Shown here: piece after piece, positions 37,450-47,820 of the stretch | Position numbering within the stretch: position 1 is the stretch's first letter | Layout: the number at the start of each line of letters is the position of its first letter | Assembly (NCBI GenBank): GCA_963920575.1 | Contig: OY986966.1 | Span: forward strand, 702,130 to 766,129 | Direction of reading: 5' to 3' | Source of the DNA: Narthecium ossifragum | Lineage: Eukaryota; Streptophyta; Magnoliopsida; Dioscoreales; Nartheciaceae | DNA length: 64,000 nucleotides | The notes under the pieces: generated by a model | Database searches by the model: none | The model's input: only the letters and a program-made list of their open reading frames with translations | Told to the model about the DNA's origin: nothing | Program-made: the position numbers and the translations under genes

Positions 37450-40266
37450 ATGGATGACGGCTATAGCAATCTCCCTTCCAGCCACTTGCTCGGCCCCGTT
37501 CCTGTGAGAGTCTCTGCCCTCTCCCTCTCCCTCTCCGCCTCTCGTTTCTTCTCGATTGTGCTCTGAATGAGTGGTCCTTTCTCGGTGGGTTCTCGCGAGC
37601 CATCATCTAGGATGTTGATCTTGTGGTTTGCTCTTTGCCACTCTAATGCTTTAGCTGCATTAGTTCTTATTTTTCAATTTGGTTGTCGAGTTTAAGCTAT
37701 ATATGTGGACATTCATCTGGCTGTTCGAGAGTCTCCTCACTCGTTGCACATATAATTGCTACTTTGAATTTGGATATCTCGATTTGTTCCCGAAGAATAA
37801 TCCGGTGAAATTTCGCGCAGGCTGTGATTGTGGAAGATAAACGCAGCACTGCTGGCCAAGGTTAGGCAGCCAAAACACTGTTTGCGGCTCTTTGATTTGA
37901 GATACAGTAAACGTTCTTCTGCTTCTTATTCGAATGGATGGTTTTAATAGAGGTCCCGTTGCCATTTTTTTGCAGCCTCGAATGCGAACTTGCAAATTTT
38001 TCCACCAGCTAATGGAGGTTATCAATTACCTGGAAGTCCATATGGTATGGTGATGAAAATGTAGTCCTTTTTCTGTTAATTTGCATATTGAGGTAAAGCG
38101 AGATAGATTCGCTGCTGGTTTAAATGTGAAAATGATGCATAGGGCAATCAAGGTAAGAATGTATATTATGTATTCCAAAGCTATTCCCTTTGTTTGGCCT
38201 TTGGATTATAGTTATCTGTACCTTCTTGTGCTTGCTGTCCAGATCTTGTCCCAATCTTAAAATGCCTTGTTCTTTCAAGCTCTATGTCATATACTTATTG
38301 TTCATCGAAGGATCAAAAGTACTATACTTCTTTCAAAATTTTCTAATGTTGGCACAGTTACACCAGTCATGATATTTTTCTTCAATGTTCTATAATATCT
38401 GTCAAAGCCTCCAATAAGTGTGTGTGTGTGTCTTTGTTTAATAGATGCAGTTGGAGATGATCAAGGAACAAGTAGTTGGAAGGGATTCTTCAACATTTCA
38501 TCATACAGCCCATATTTTGACGTTGACACAGATATAGTCTTTGACAGGATTATCAGCTCTGTTTATCCGGTGCATGATGATTTTCGTAGAAAGATCGATG
38601 ATAATCCTGATCTGTGAGTTATTCTCCCAACTAATCTCTGTTAGTTCACAGCTCAAAAAGTTTATGGAGAACTGCTTTTGTTTAGCCAGTTAATATGTGA
38701 GTTAAACAGCGAACCGTTTTTCATTAACAAGTAGTCTTCGTAGAAAGATTGATGATAATCCTGTTCTGTGAGTTATTCTCCTATATAATCTCAGCTAGTT
38801 CAGACAGCTCAAAAAGTTTATGGAGAACTGCCTTTTTAGCCAAATACTTTGTCAGTTAAGTTGTGAGTTAAACATTGAAACCTTTTTTCATTAACAAGTG
38901 ATTGAACAATAATGCGATGGTCGAAAAGTATTCAGTGGACTTTATATCAAGGGCCTTCAAATTCGCTCTGTCTCAAAGCTTCAACTTATAGTGCCAGACT
39001 TTACTTAATCCATCTTGGCTATACCTCCTTCGTCCTCCTGTCCACCTTTTACTGCCTTCCTATCAGATCTACTCTCATTCGCATCTTATTTCTTTAGACA
39101 AACTACTAGCATAAATATTTGCTCTAAGGTCTTCATCTCTCCCTTTCCTTCCGGGAGAAAAATTCTTCTGTTTCCATTTGTATCTTTAAGCTAATTATTC
39201 TGTTGTGGTCATAGAAATAAGAGTAGCGTCGTAGAAATAAGAGTAGCATCTCTGGCTACTGAAGATTCTTCACTTGCTTTGTGTACTATTATTCCCTTGC
39301 ACTACATCCTGTGTGCAGAAAATCCAACAACGTTGTATAGACATCTTTTTTACGCCCCAAAGCAATTAAAAGCTTGCTTTACATATCAGCACTGGCTGAC
39401 AATTGTCTTTTCCTGTATGAGGTAGTAGATGCTGGAAAAACTTATCATTAAGTTGATTATAGTCTTTACATTGATCATCTCCTCTCAAAAAGGACTTGGG
39501 TTAACATTTGCTTGATGTATACGGGTGACCACTGTTTTTCCCCCTTTTTTCATATGTTTTAAGTATTTGTCGTCACTGTATCAGCTAATGGTCTTCTTCA
39601 GGTATGGCACTGTTTGGATCTCAACTACTTTGGTATTCATGTTGTCCGCGTTTGGCAACTTTGCTACTTATCTGATGAATAGACAAAGTGATCCAAATGC
39701 ATCATGGAACTTTGATGTCAGCTATGTGAACTGGGCAGCATGCGTAGTTTACGGTTATGCGCTTCTCGTACCAGCTGCTTTTTATTTCTTGCTTCAGTAT
39801 TTCGGGTTACGTGCAAGTCTCATACGCTTCTGGTGCTTGTGGGGATATTCTCTGTTCATCTTCATCCCAAGCTCGGTAAGCTTCCACCAAAAAATTTAGA
39901 CTCCTTTCATGTTTGATCGACGAGACTATTTGCAAATGCATGTTTCTAATAGGATTCCTTTTCCAGCAAGTTCTTTTTTTCAGTTTGTTTTTGCTGATTT
40001 TGTTCTATGCACGACTTGATAGAGGGAGTTTCTTTCCACATGGCTAAACCATACACTCTGTTGCAATATTTCAGTTGCTGTTGGTCATCCCCGTGGAGAT
40101 ATTGCGTTGGGTCATCATAATTCTTGGAGGTTCTGCATCGTCATGGTTTATTGCTCTCAACTTAAAGTCATACACTGAGGGCAGCGACATGACAATGGTG
40201 GTTGTCAGTGCCATGCTCGTACAGTTTGCTCTAGCACTTTTCGTCAAAGTATTCTTTTTCGCATGA
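37450..40266 (+). CDS. YIP4: YIP4-like Yip1-domain membrane protein (YIPF1/YIPF2 homologue)
   Basis: Six exons joined in frame: 37450-37503 (MDDGYSNLPSSHLLGPVP), 37821-37860, 37976-38044, 38445-38613, 39602-39875 and 40075-40266. The N-terminal cytosolic part has the Yip conserved block SYSPYFDVDTDIVFDRIISS. Then come NPDLYGTVWISTTLVFMLSA and several hydrophobic segments typical of the five-helix Yip1 domain (GYALLVPAAFYFLLQYFGL, FWCLWGYSLFIFIPSS, LLLVIPVEILRWVIIILGG), ending ALALFVKVFFFA. Arabidopsis YIP4a/b form a TGN complex with ECHIDNA that supports secretion of cell-wall material; the same role is inferred. The gene looks intact. A duplicated copy of part of exon 4 lies in intron 4 (see findings). 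Confidence 0.93.
38584..38900 (+). repeat. Imperfect tandem duplication of the YIP4 exon 4 end plus intron
   Basis: The block from TCGTAGAAAGATCGATGATA at 38584, including the last coding bases, the GTGAG donor and about 120 bp of intron, is repeated from about 38734. The copy reads TCGTAGAAAGATTGATGATA and then CCTGTTCTGTGAGTTATTCT. Both copies end in TTTTTCATTAACAAGT. The second donor has no acceptor before it, so it is probably silent. Confidence 0.8.
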
Positions 40267-42276
40267 GGCGTATGATGAAGGAAAGGTGCCTAATCAGGGA
40301 ACTACTGACTGAATCATTTACAGCTATGCTTTGGAGCACCCATATTATGTATTGCGTGGTTTGAAACTTTCATGTTTGCTATACGAAATGCTCCGAGGAG
40401 AATGTATCTTGAATTCAAAGTTGATGCTAAATGCACCGCCATCTGGGAAGGGTTAGGTCATGCTGGTGATCTTCTCAACAGAGAGCAAAAGTTTCATAGT
40501 TTGTTAATTTTGTAACAGCTAGTTCTGTAGTTATGAAACGAGCTTATCTTTAACAACTTCACGCAGGGGCAATTCTCTTCTGTTAAGAAAAACCTGGTTT
40601 TATACGGTTGCATGTCTACAGCCATCCTGTGAATTCCCATTGTACCTCGACCCTGTATTTTCTCAGATGCTGAAGATTTTCTCTACAATTTGACTCTAAT
40701 GTTATGTATAGCATAACATGATACACATGTAAGGAACTTTCTGGCCTTGGATCCTTTTGATGCTCATCATCATCCACGAGGTCTAAAAGGTGCTCAAGTA
40801 ATGGGGTTTAACAAGGAGGTACGTTCGTTTCTCTTCATAGTCCAAACACCATCCATTACAACTCACGTTTTCAATCTCAAACACACATAAACTAGTCCCA
40901 AGAAGCTCACTAGCAAACTACTCATACTCGTAACTTTTACGTTACGGTTAGGGTTTTCCTTCACAAATCTACACCAAAGTGAAACTAAATATCATATTCC
41001 ATCTTACAAATTCTGATAATTTAAAATTTTCCATGAAAACATGGGGCTGTCTTTTCAAAAATGTCCTTTAGTCAGGTTAACAGTCTTAATTATAACTAAA
41101 AAGATCATGAAATGATCAAAATACTCTTTCCAATATTATATAGGTCTTTTAAAAGTACATAAGTCGTTTAGTGGTTTTTAATCATAATTAAGACTAGACT
41201 GTTAATATGGCGGAATGATACCTTTGAAACAACAGCTGTGTTTTCGAGCGAAAATATGATAATATTAAGATTGAGAGTCCAATATGCTATTTAACAGTTT
41301 GAAAGGTAAAATATCAGATTATTTATATTTGCACTATTTTATTAATCAGTACAAGTTGAAAGACAGAACTAGTAAAAAAGAAACATAAAATAGTCTATCA
41401 CCATACTGTCCATTTTTGACTTATCCACATAAATAAACCGTGAACATTTTTCAATAGGTCATCCCATTCCAAAACAATCCATAGAAAGCGAAAACACTTT
41501 CTAATAAGTTCACCACAAGTTGAAACACAGAACTAGCAAAAAGGAAACATAAAATTACGTCCAATGAATGTAACCCCCTTGTTATACGGTCTGTTTTTTA
41601 TTCATTTTTAAAAATTGAAAACACTTCTCAATAGATCACCCCCAATATTCTGGGACTATTCGTAAAAACCGAGAACACTTTTCAGTAAGTCAATCTATCC
41701 CAAGACTGTCATCGTCTGTAGAAATCGAAAACACTTTCCAATAAGTCACCCCATCTCGGAACCGTTGTCTAGCACACACAAACTGGAGTTTTCTGGTGAA
41801 ATCACTATCATCACACTTTTAAAACACGTTGTATTATAAAAAATAATTAATATACATATAAATGTATCCCCCAATGACCCCCCATGTGTTGTGAAATTGG
41901 TTATTCGAGCATTTAACTCAACCTGACATCCCAAGATGCATCAATACCACAGTCAAAAGTCAAAACGCCGGATTCACACGATCCGCCCTTGCTTAGGATC
42001 ACAGAGAGTGAATATGAATTTGAAATCAACGCGAGCACCCTTCGACTACAAAAAATTTTTTTACTGAAGAAGGTAAAAGTTTCTCCTCATAGACCAAACA
42101 CCATGCATCCATGACTACGTAACAAAACCACATTGTACGTTTACCAGGTTTTCAGAAACAAAAATAACAAGTATCTAAAGTATGTTGTCCCTAGGGTTTT
42201 CTTCCACAAATCTAAATCAAAGCAAGACTAAAAGAAGCAAGCTTCCAATCATATATACCTTGTTTGGCAAAATCAA
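40267..42276. other. Intergenic region with degenerate repeats downstream of YIP4 and MAM33 copy 1
   Basis: No gene seen. After the YIP4 3' UTR (to about 40750) the region holds three repeat types. One is a pair of direct repeats at about 40828-41010 and 42078-42250, sharing CATAGTCCAAACACCAT-like and CTAGGGTTTTCTTCCACAAA-like phrases. The second is an imperfect foldback at about 41037-41245. The third is degenerate tandem units at about 41340-41770 sharing GAAAACACTTTCCAATAAGTC. Confidence 0.5.
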
Positions 42277-43064
42277 TCAATTCGCCATGAACAGCTTGAT
42301 GTTCCTCAAAAGCTTCGCGATCACATCCTGGATGCCTCTCCGCTCCAAATATTGCATGAAACCTTGCTTCATATCGAAATCCAGATGCCTACAACAGCCC
42401 CATATATTACGTACGTTTTTAATAAGAAATATAGATGAACCCAGAAGCGTATTATTGTAGAGCTTTTAAAGCTTAATTACCAGAACCAGAAACCAGGCCC
42501 TCTGCAGTCTCTATAACCTCTACCAGTGTAATAAATCTCCCGGACGTGAAGTCCACTACTGGAGGCAATGATGCTGAAGTCCAAAGCAGTACCGTCTCGT
42601 TTATATATGGTTACGAGGAGGGGGAGTTGACCCATAGTTTTATCTCCCAAAACCTTGATGACAATGTCCTCGTCGCGGTAACTGGCCCGCAAGGTTCTGT
42701 TTCCTCCGACAACGACGTCTGAGACTTTAAATATGATCTGATCCGAAACAGAAGCCGAGATGCAGATCTGGCCGTCATGGTCGTGGATGATCTCGTCGGG
42801 GACGTCGTCCTTGAGCTCCTTGCCGAGCAGCTTGACGAGGTCCGCGTCGGAGCGCCTTACGGAGATGAAGCGGCGCTGCGTAAGAGAGGGATAACTAGGG
42901 GCGGCGGCAGCGTTGTTTGCTCCAGGTGATGACGTGGTGGTGCTCGGCGGCCTCCTCGGGGAACGGAGGATGGGGGAGAAGTCGTGGTGGAGGTTTCGAT
43001 GGGCTCCGCGGAGGCGGGCGGCGGAAGGGGCGGCGGTGCGGAGGAGGGTGGTAAAGAGGGCCAT
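42277..43064 (-). CDS. MAM33/p32-type mitochondrial matrix glycoprotein, copy 1 (divergent C-terminus)
   Basis: Two exons (42481-43064 and 42277-42388). The N-terminus MALFTTLLRTAAPSAARLRG is Arg/Ser/Ala-rich without acidic residues, a mitochondrial targeting peptide. The body RSDADLVKLLGKELKDDVPD and DEDIVIKVLGDKTMGQLPLL fits the MAM33/p32 fold, an acidic ring-shaped matrix protein. Exon 2 gives HLDFDMKQGFMQYLERRGI but then stops at LLRNIKLFMAN. It therefore lacks the Lys/Ser-rich helix with a YLNWLKNVK-type motif that ends copies 2 and 3. Where copies 2 and 3 have a first intron, this copy reads straight through a 30-nt stretch. It may have altered function or be on the way to a pseudogene. 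Confidence 0.82.
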
Positions 43065-43110
43065 CGTAGTTGACGGTCTCTGTGGAGGGTTCTCGTTGGA
43101 TTCGGTGGTC

Positions 43111-43757
43111 GCGATGCAGGAAATACGCCGCCAATCTCAACTCTTGGATTGGCCAAGAAAAGATCCAACGGTTGATGGGAAAATGAATAGATGTTCCCTG
43201 ATGTAAATCTTGATTATAAATTAAAATATAGTGAATAATTTTTAATATAAATAAGATTGTATTTAGATGTGAAAAATTCTATCTTTAAATTCCTAAGAAT
43301 TATCATTGATATGAACTTAATTTCATAATATAACAAAATATTTCTCTTAGATTTTAAATTCCAATGAATTATCATTGATATGAACTCACTGTCGTAATAT
43401 AACAAAGTAATTCATAATATAACAAAATAATAAATCATTGATATGGACTTAACTCCATAATATAACAAAATAATTTCTTTAGATTTTAAATTCCAAAGAA
43501 TTATCATTGATATGAATTTAATTACGAAATATAACAAAATAATTCCTTTGATATTGTATCAAGAGCAATTATCCTTTCTAAGTATTTAATTTTCAAACCC
43601 AAACACAATCTTATTTATATTAAAAATTATCCACTATATTTAAATTTATAATCAAGATTTACATCAGGGAAACCACCTATCCATTTTCCTATCAACCGTT
43701 GGATCTTTTCCTAGCCAATCCAAGGGCTGAGATTGGCGGCATATTTCCTGCATCGCT
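43111..43757. repeat. Large inverted repeat upstream of MAM33 copy 1 with an AT-rich tandem-repeat core
   Basis: Arms of about 150 bp (43111-43263 and 43605-43757) are inverted copies of each other, beginning GCGATGCAGGAAATA and including AAAAGATCCAACGGTTGAT and CCCTGATGTAAATCTTGATT. The left arm covers the 5' UTR/promoter side of the MAM33 gene starting at 43064. The roughly 340-bp core is AT-rich and made of repeated units containing TTATCATTGATATGAAC and ATAATATAACAAAATAA. No target-site duplication was found. Confidence 0.8.
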
Positions 43758-43944
43758 TACGCACGACCGGAATCCATTTTGGTTTCGAGGAATGTTGCTA
43801 TGTACTTATTTTCTTTTCTTTTTCACCAAATAATAAGCCTTTTGATCTATCAGCCATCACATAATTCCAACGGCTCATATCAAATTTGAGGAGTGGGGAG
43901 AGGAGAGTCAGTATTCCTCATACGATGTATTGTCTTTTGGTTAT

Positions 43945-44125
43945 TTTTTTTTTTTGATATGTCAAGCTTTATAAGGCTACAATCCCACATTACATGAGGT
44001 TCGCTAGGGACAAAACCCCCAACACCGGTCATAACAGTCGGAGGAAACAAAAACTGTCTACGCGCATTATTGGCTAACCGATCCGCTCTTTCGTTACATT
44101 CACGAGGAACATTACAAAGAGAAAA
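43945..44125 (-). pseudogene. 5'-truncated LINE 3' end (RNase H tail plus poly(A))
   Basis: On the minus strand the reading frame NVPRECNERADRLANN, typical of the C-terminal part of a plant LINE RNase H domain, continues to PSEPHVMWDCSLIKLDIS. It is followed at once by a poly(A) tract (poly(T) at about 43945-43957 on the plus strand). A 3'-anchored, 5'-truncated copy with a poly(A) tail is what LINE retrotransposition leaves. Similar but imperfect TTTTGG-TTAT strings flank it and may be target-site duplications. Confidence 0.7.
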
Positions 44126-44229
44126 ATACTAATTTTGGGTTATTTACATATTTTCGTTTGTAAAAGTTGAAATCCACGTATTTTGCAACTCAAAGTAGTA
44201 TCGTAGACAATAATACTAATTAATGCACA

Positions 44230-45010
44230 CAAGTCTTTCAAATTTCAAATACTAATAGATGCTCAGCTCCAAACGTCTCTTGAGCAGTTGAGCCTGGCGC
44301 ATACACGTACAAGAATTTACTAATACGGACTAATTAGATTGTCACGGGAAAAACAAACAATTATTTTCCATCTGAAGCATTAATTACATGCACTAACCAT
44401 CTTAAAGCAACATGAATTATTCGAGGGAAGTATGCAGAGGACAAAAGGCAATATATGAATAGAAGGAGTACTAAAACTTTAGAAATGGCATACGAAAACA
44501 TTCACATACTTGGGGGAAAACAGGGTTACTATAGTCGATTAGTTTCTCTCCTATGCCACTGGCACGGTTAAGAAACCATAATAAGGCAAGGTTGGCTGTA
44601 TAGATTTGGTAAGTATGGGTTAACTCCGTTATTATTCTCTACCCTTGGATTGAAAGCTAAAAACTTCTCCACACCTACGGATGTCTGTTTATTCCTCATC
44701 GATTGCTCCTTATAAGATTGATTTCACATTTTATATGAAAAGCCTTGCAATTACAAAAAGAAAGAACCTAAAATAATCTGAAAAATGACAGTTTTCATAT
44801 GACCTTATTTTTTGGGCTTTGTGTGCTCCAATATCTTGAGTTGATTATTAGGGTTCATAGAAGACTATCTTTTGCTCACAAACATATCACTTTAATTCTT
44901 CTTGAAAAATTTGATAAGAATGTATCAACTGATACTCACAAAATGGTTACAATATCACTATTCAAATAGTGAACAAAAATTCAAGAAGAAAACTAAATAC
45001 TACAATAAAA
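44230..45010. repeat. Segmental duplication unit 1, upstream flank of MAM33 copy 1
   Basis: This stretch is similar to 50440-51003. Shared phrases include TCACATTTTATATGAAAAGC, AAATTTGATAAGAATGTATC and CAAAATGGTTACAATAT in the same order and orientation. Each stretch lies upstream of a MAM33 gene, so gene and flank were copied together. No gene of its own is seen. The stretch 45010-45718 holds only AT-rich intergenic DNA. Confidence 0.8.
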
Positions 45011-45934
45011 GATGAAGAATTCCTATCATTTCATTCTTATAGCATTATATCAGTAACTGAATCAAAAACCAAAAATGAAGCATCCTAATGTAAGAACACA
45101 TGCCAATAATGCACTACATCGGCCGCGTCATGTCTTTAGTCGAGTGAATCGGGAAGCCTCGCCTTCTGTCGACTTTTCTTTTTACCTTTTAATTTTTGGG
45201 CTCATAACACCAGCTAACTGTATAAGAAAATGGTTTTTTACATATCTGCTCCGAAAAAATTATTATATTATATATTTCCTCTTACATTCTTTCATGTTAC
45301 ATATGTATATATATCCTGTAAACATCGAAAAAAAAATCAAAATAATACCCCTTCGTCTTCACAACGTTAAAAATGCCTTATAAAATAACCATTTTGCCCT
45401 TAGTCTACCCTTATGAGCTAAATCCTAATAAATATGAGTAAAGAGTAAAACAGTCATTTTACAAGGCATTTTTGAATATGTTTTTGATTTTTTTCCACGT
45501 TTGCAGGATTATATATGAAATATGGAAAAATATAAAGGTAAATAAGTAATAGAACAAGTTTTCAGAACACATACGTAAATATCCCATAAGAAAATTGTTT
45601 TCGTGTTCTAACACAAGTCATTAGTTATTTAAAATGACTAACGACCATAATGAAAACATACAAAACCGATCTTTCGTGGGAGAATGAAAGGCAAAATCAT
45701 CACATCAACATGTCAGCCTTCTGCATTGAGTTATTATCATATTAAATTCATTTGATAATCAATTTTACAAATCAAGTCCATTTTCGTTTTTTCTTTCAAT
45801 TCAGGTCAAAATTATATTTTTGAGACAAATTTACCCCTGCCATTCTCTCACGCTGCCGCATTTAATGATGCACGGTAATGATGCACTCGACCGTGACGTC
45901 ACACATCCGCCATGCAGCCACCGGCGTTCTGCAG

Positions 45935-46300
45935 TCATCGCCGTTGAAGCAGCATGACTGGGCGTCGTCCGCCGGAAGACCTATGCCGGCGTCGCTCTCG
46001 CCACAGCCCTCTTTGATTTCAGCCGCGTTCTGGAGGAGCATGTGCTCGAGGGTGGACCTGAGATTGGCCACCAAGGCCTTGCTTTCCCTCGCGGCGTTGA
46101 GCCACATCTGACCCTCCGCGCTGAGCTGCCTCACCATCTCCTCCAGCTCTGCGTTTCTCCGGCTAACCTTATCAAGCTCCGCCTCCTTCTCCTTTAGCTT
46201 CTTCGCCACCCGCTGCTCCACCACGGATAACATGCGTGATTGGGGTGCCATCGGATTCATTCGCTCCGGCAGAGCCACTAACGCCGGTAGATTTTTCTCC
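45935..46300 (-). pseudogene. Captured fragment of a BOI-related E3 ubiquitin ligase (RING missing)
   Basis: The minus-strand reading frame encodes MLSVVEQRVAKKLKEKEAEL, then RRNAELEEMVRQLSAEGQMW and KALVANLRSTLEHMLLQN, ending ADDAQSCCFNGDD. This is the coiled-coil region just before the RING of BOI/BRG-type ligases. The RING cysteines that should follow are absent; the frame instead runs into the element's inverted repeat and stops at 45862. The uninterrupted frame is 172 codons, so a chimeric peptide could be made if it is transcribed. Confidence 0.72.
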
Positions 46301-46974
46301 GCCTTCACCGCCACCGGTGAAGCAATCCAATGGCCTTCGTATGGCGGTGAGCATACCTCCAGCACTCCCGGACCCCTCACCCTCTCCGTTCCCCACCTCC
46401 ATCCTCCTCGAAGGGAATTTAGTCGAGAACATCCTCACCAACGCCCCCGCCAACCTCCCGCACCACCCTTCTCCTTAGCCTCTGCCTCCGCCTCCGCCTC
46501 GAGGCGCCGAGAAACTCATCGTCCGCCGAAGTCCAACGGTGACGACGGCGGCGATCGCCTCATCCGGCAGCCGCAGCGTGTACCTCTCCTGCCCCTCCCC
46601 CTCCCGCATCGCCGCTTCCCGCTCCGATGCCGACCTCGGGATCGGCACCCTCGTCCTCGTCTGCCCCTCCCCCTCCCGCGTCGCCCTCGCATCCCGCTTC
46701 CGGCTCCCGATCCGCGCCAGATCCGCTGCATCCGCTTCATGATCGCTGACGTCGTCCTCCTCCCTCACGACGATCTCCACGCGATCCGTCTGACAAGTCC
46801 CAACCTCCATCGCACCCACCTTCACCTCCGGCCGCGCGATCCTACCTCTAGCCCCCCTTTTGGCCACTGATACCCCCTCCGTCGCACCCACCTTAACCTC
46901 CATCGCACCCACCTTCACTTCAACCGGTGTGTTTCCCAACCTCATCATTGAAAGGATCTTGTACCGCCTCCCTC

Positions 46975-47330
46975 GACGACGCCGTGACCTCTCTCCTTCG
47001 ACGCCGCCGCGACATCTCTCCTCTCCGGCGATGAGCCTCTCTCCTTCGACGCCGCCGCGACATCTCTCCTCTCCGGCGATGAGCCTCTCTCCTCTCCGGC
47101 AATGAGCCTCTCTCCTCTCCGACGACGAGCCTCTCTCCTTCGACACCGTCCCGTCCTCTCTGTTCTCCGCGACGTCACCCATCCGACGCCACCGCGACCT
47201 CTCTCCTCCGATCCCTCGTCCGTCCTCCATCCCCTCTCCGACCTCCCTCCCTCGACACCGCCGCGACCTCTCTCCTTCGACGCCGCCGCGACATCTCTCC
47301 TCTCCGGCGACGAGCCTCTCTCCTCCAACA
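46975..47330 (+). repeat. GC-rich minisatellite inside the Pack-MULE
   Basis: Units containing CTCTCTCCTTCGACGCCGCC, GCGACATCTCTCCTCTCCGG and CGATGAGCCTCTCTCC recur several times with variants. Open frames on both strands over this stretch are low-complexity products of the repeat and are not called as genes. Confidence 0.8.
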
Positions 47331-47378
47331 CCGCCGCGTCCTCTCTGCTCTCTGCTCTCCGCGACCCAAATCCCTCTC

Positions 47379-47560
47379 TGCGACGTCAAGCCCTCCAACC
47401 TCCTCCTCGACTCCCACGACCACCCACGCCTCGCCGACCTCGGCTTCGTCCTAAGGCTGCCGCGTCCCGGTGACCCCATCACCACCGCCCCCTCCGGCAC
47501 CATCGGCTACATCGACCCTGCGGAGATGGTGGTGAGGACCCAGTCCGACTCGTGGCAGTC
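47379..47560 (+). pseudogene. Captured fragment of a receptor-like/cytoplasmic protein kinase
   Basis: Reading CDVKPSNLLLDSHDHPRLAD, then LGFVLRLPRPGDP and GTIGYIDPAEMV, the fragment covers kinase subdomains VIb to VIII. It has D-K-N of the catalytic loop, but DFG is changed to DLG, and the rest of the kinase is missing on both sides. It lies next to the exostosin fragment in opposite orientation. Confidence 0.7.
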
Positions 47561-47564
47561 ATTG

Positions 47565-47820
47565 AACGGCGAGCCATGTCTTGCCACGCGGCGGCGGAGG
47601 TTGGGTGGAAGTAGGAGGGGTAGGGGATGTCAAATTGGTGGCGCACGCGGCCTTGCCAAGGGTGGTGCTCGACGGTGAGTACGGACACGTTCGTGAGCTC
47701 TGGGAAGAGGAGGAGGCGGTTGGCACCGAAGTCGGGGTTAGCGTCGTTGCGCATGAAGTCCCACGTGGTGGTGCAGCCAATGGCGAGCAAGTGGTCACGG
47801 CCGTCGCGGCGGAGGAAGAA
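47565..47820 (-). pseudogene. Captured fragment of an exostosin-family glycosyltransferase (MUR3/KATAMARI1-like)
   Basis: The minus-strand frame gives LAIGCTTTWDFMRNDANPDF, NRLLLFPELTNVSVLTVEH and IPYPSYFHPTSAAAWQDM. The order W-F, then L-N-S-L--E, then IPYP-YFHP, then WQ--M is characteristic of plant GT47 xyloglucan galactosyltransferase-like proteins. Only this central part is present, so no enzyme activity is expected. Confidence 0.68.

Noticed and set aside
46860..47330. Regular repeats considered as a CRISPR array
   Set aside because: Units are contiguous and variable without unique spacers, and the window is plant nuclear DNA; it is a minisatellite.
46475..47503. 342-codon open frame on the minus strand inside the Pack-MULE
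   Set aside because: It runs through the GC-rich minisatellite, has Arg/Glu/Gly low-complexity composition and no domain. It is a by-product of repeat composition, not a gene.
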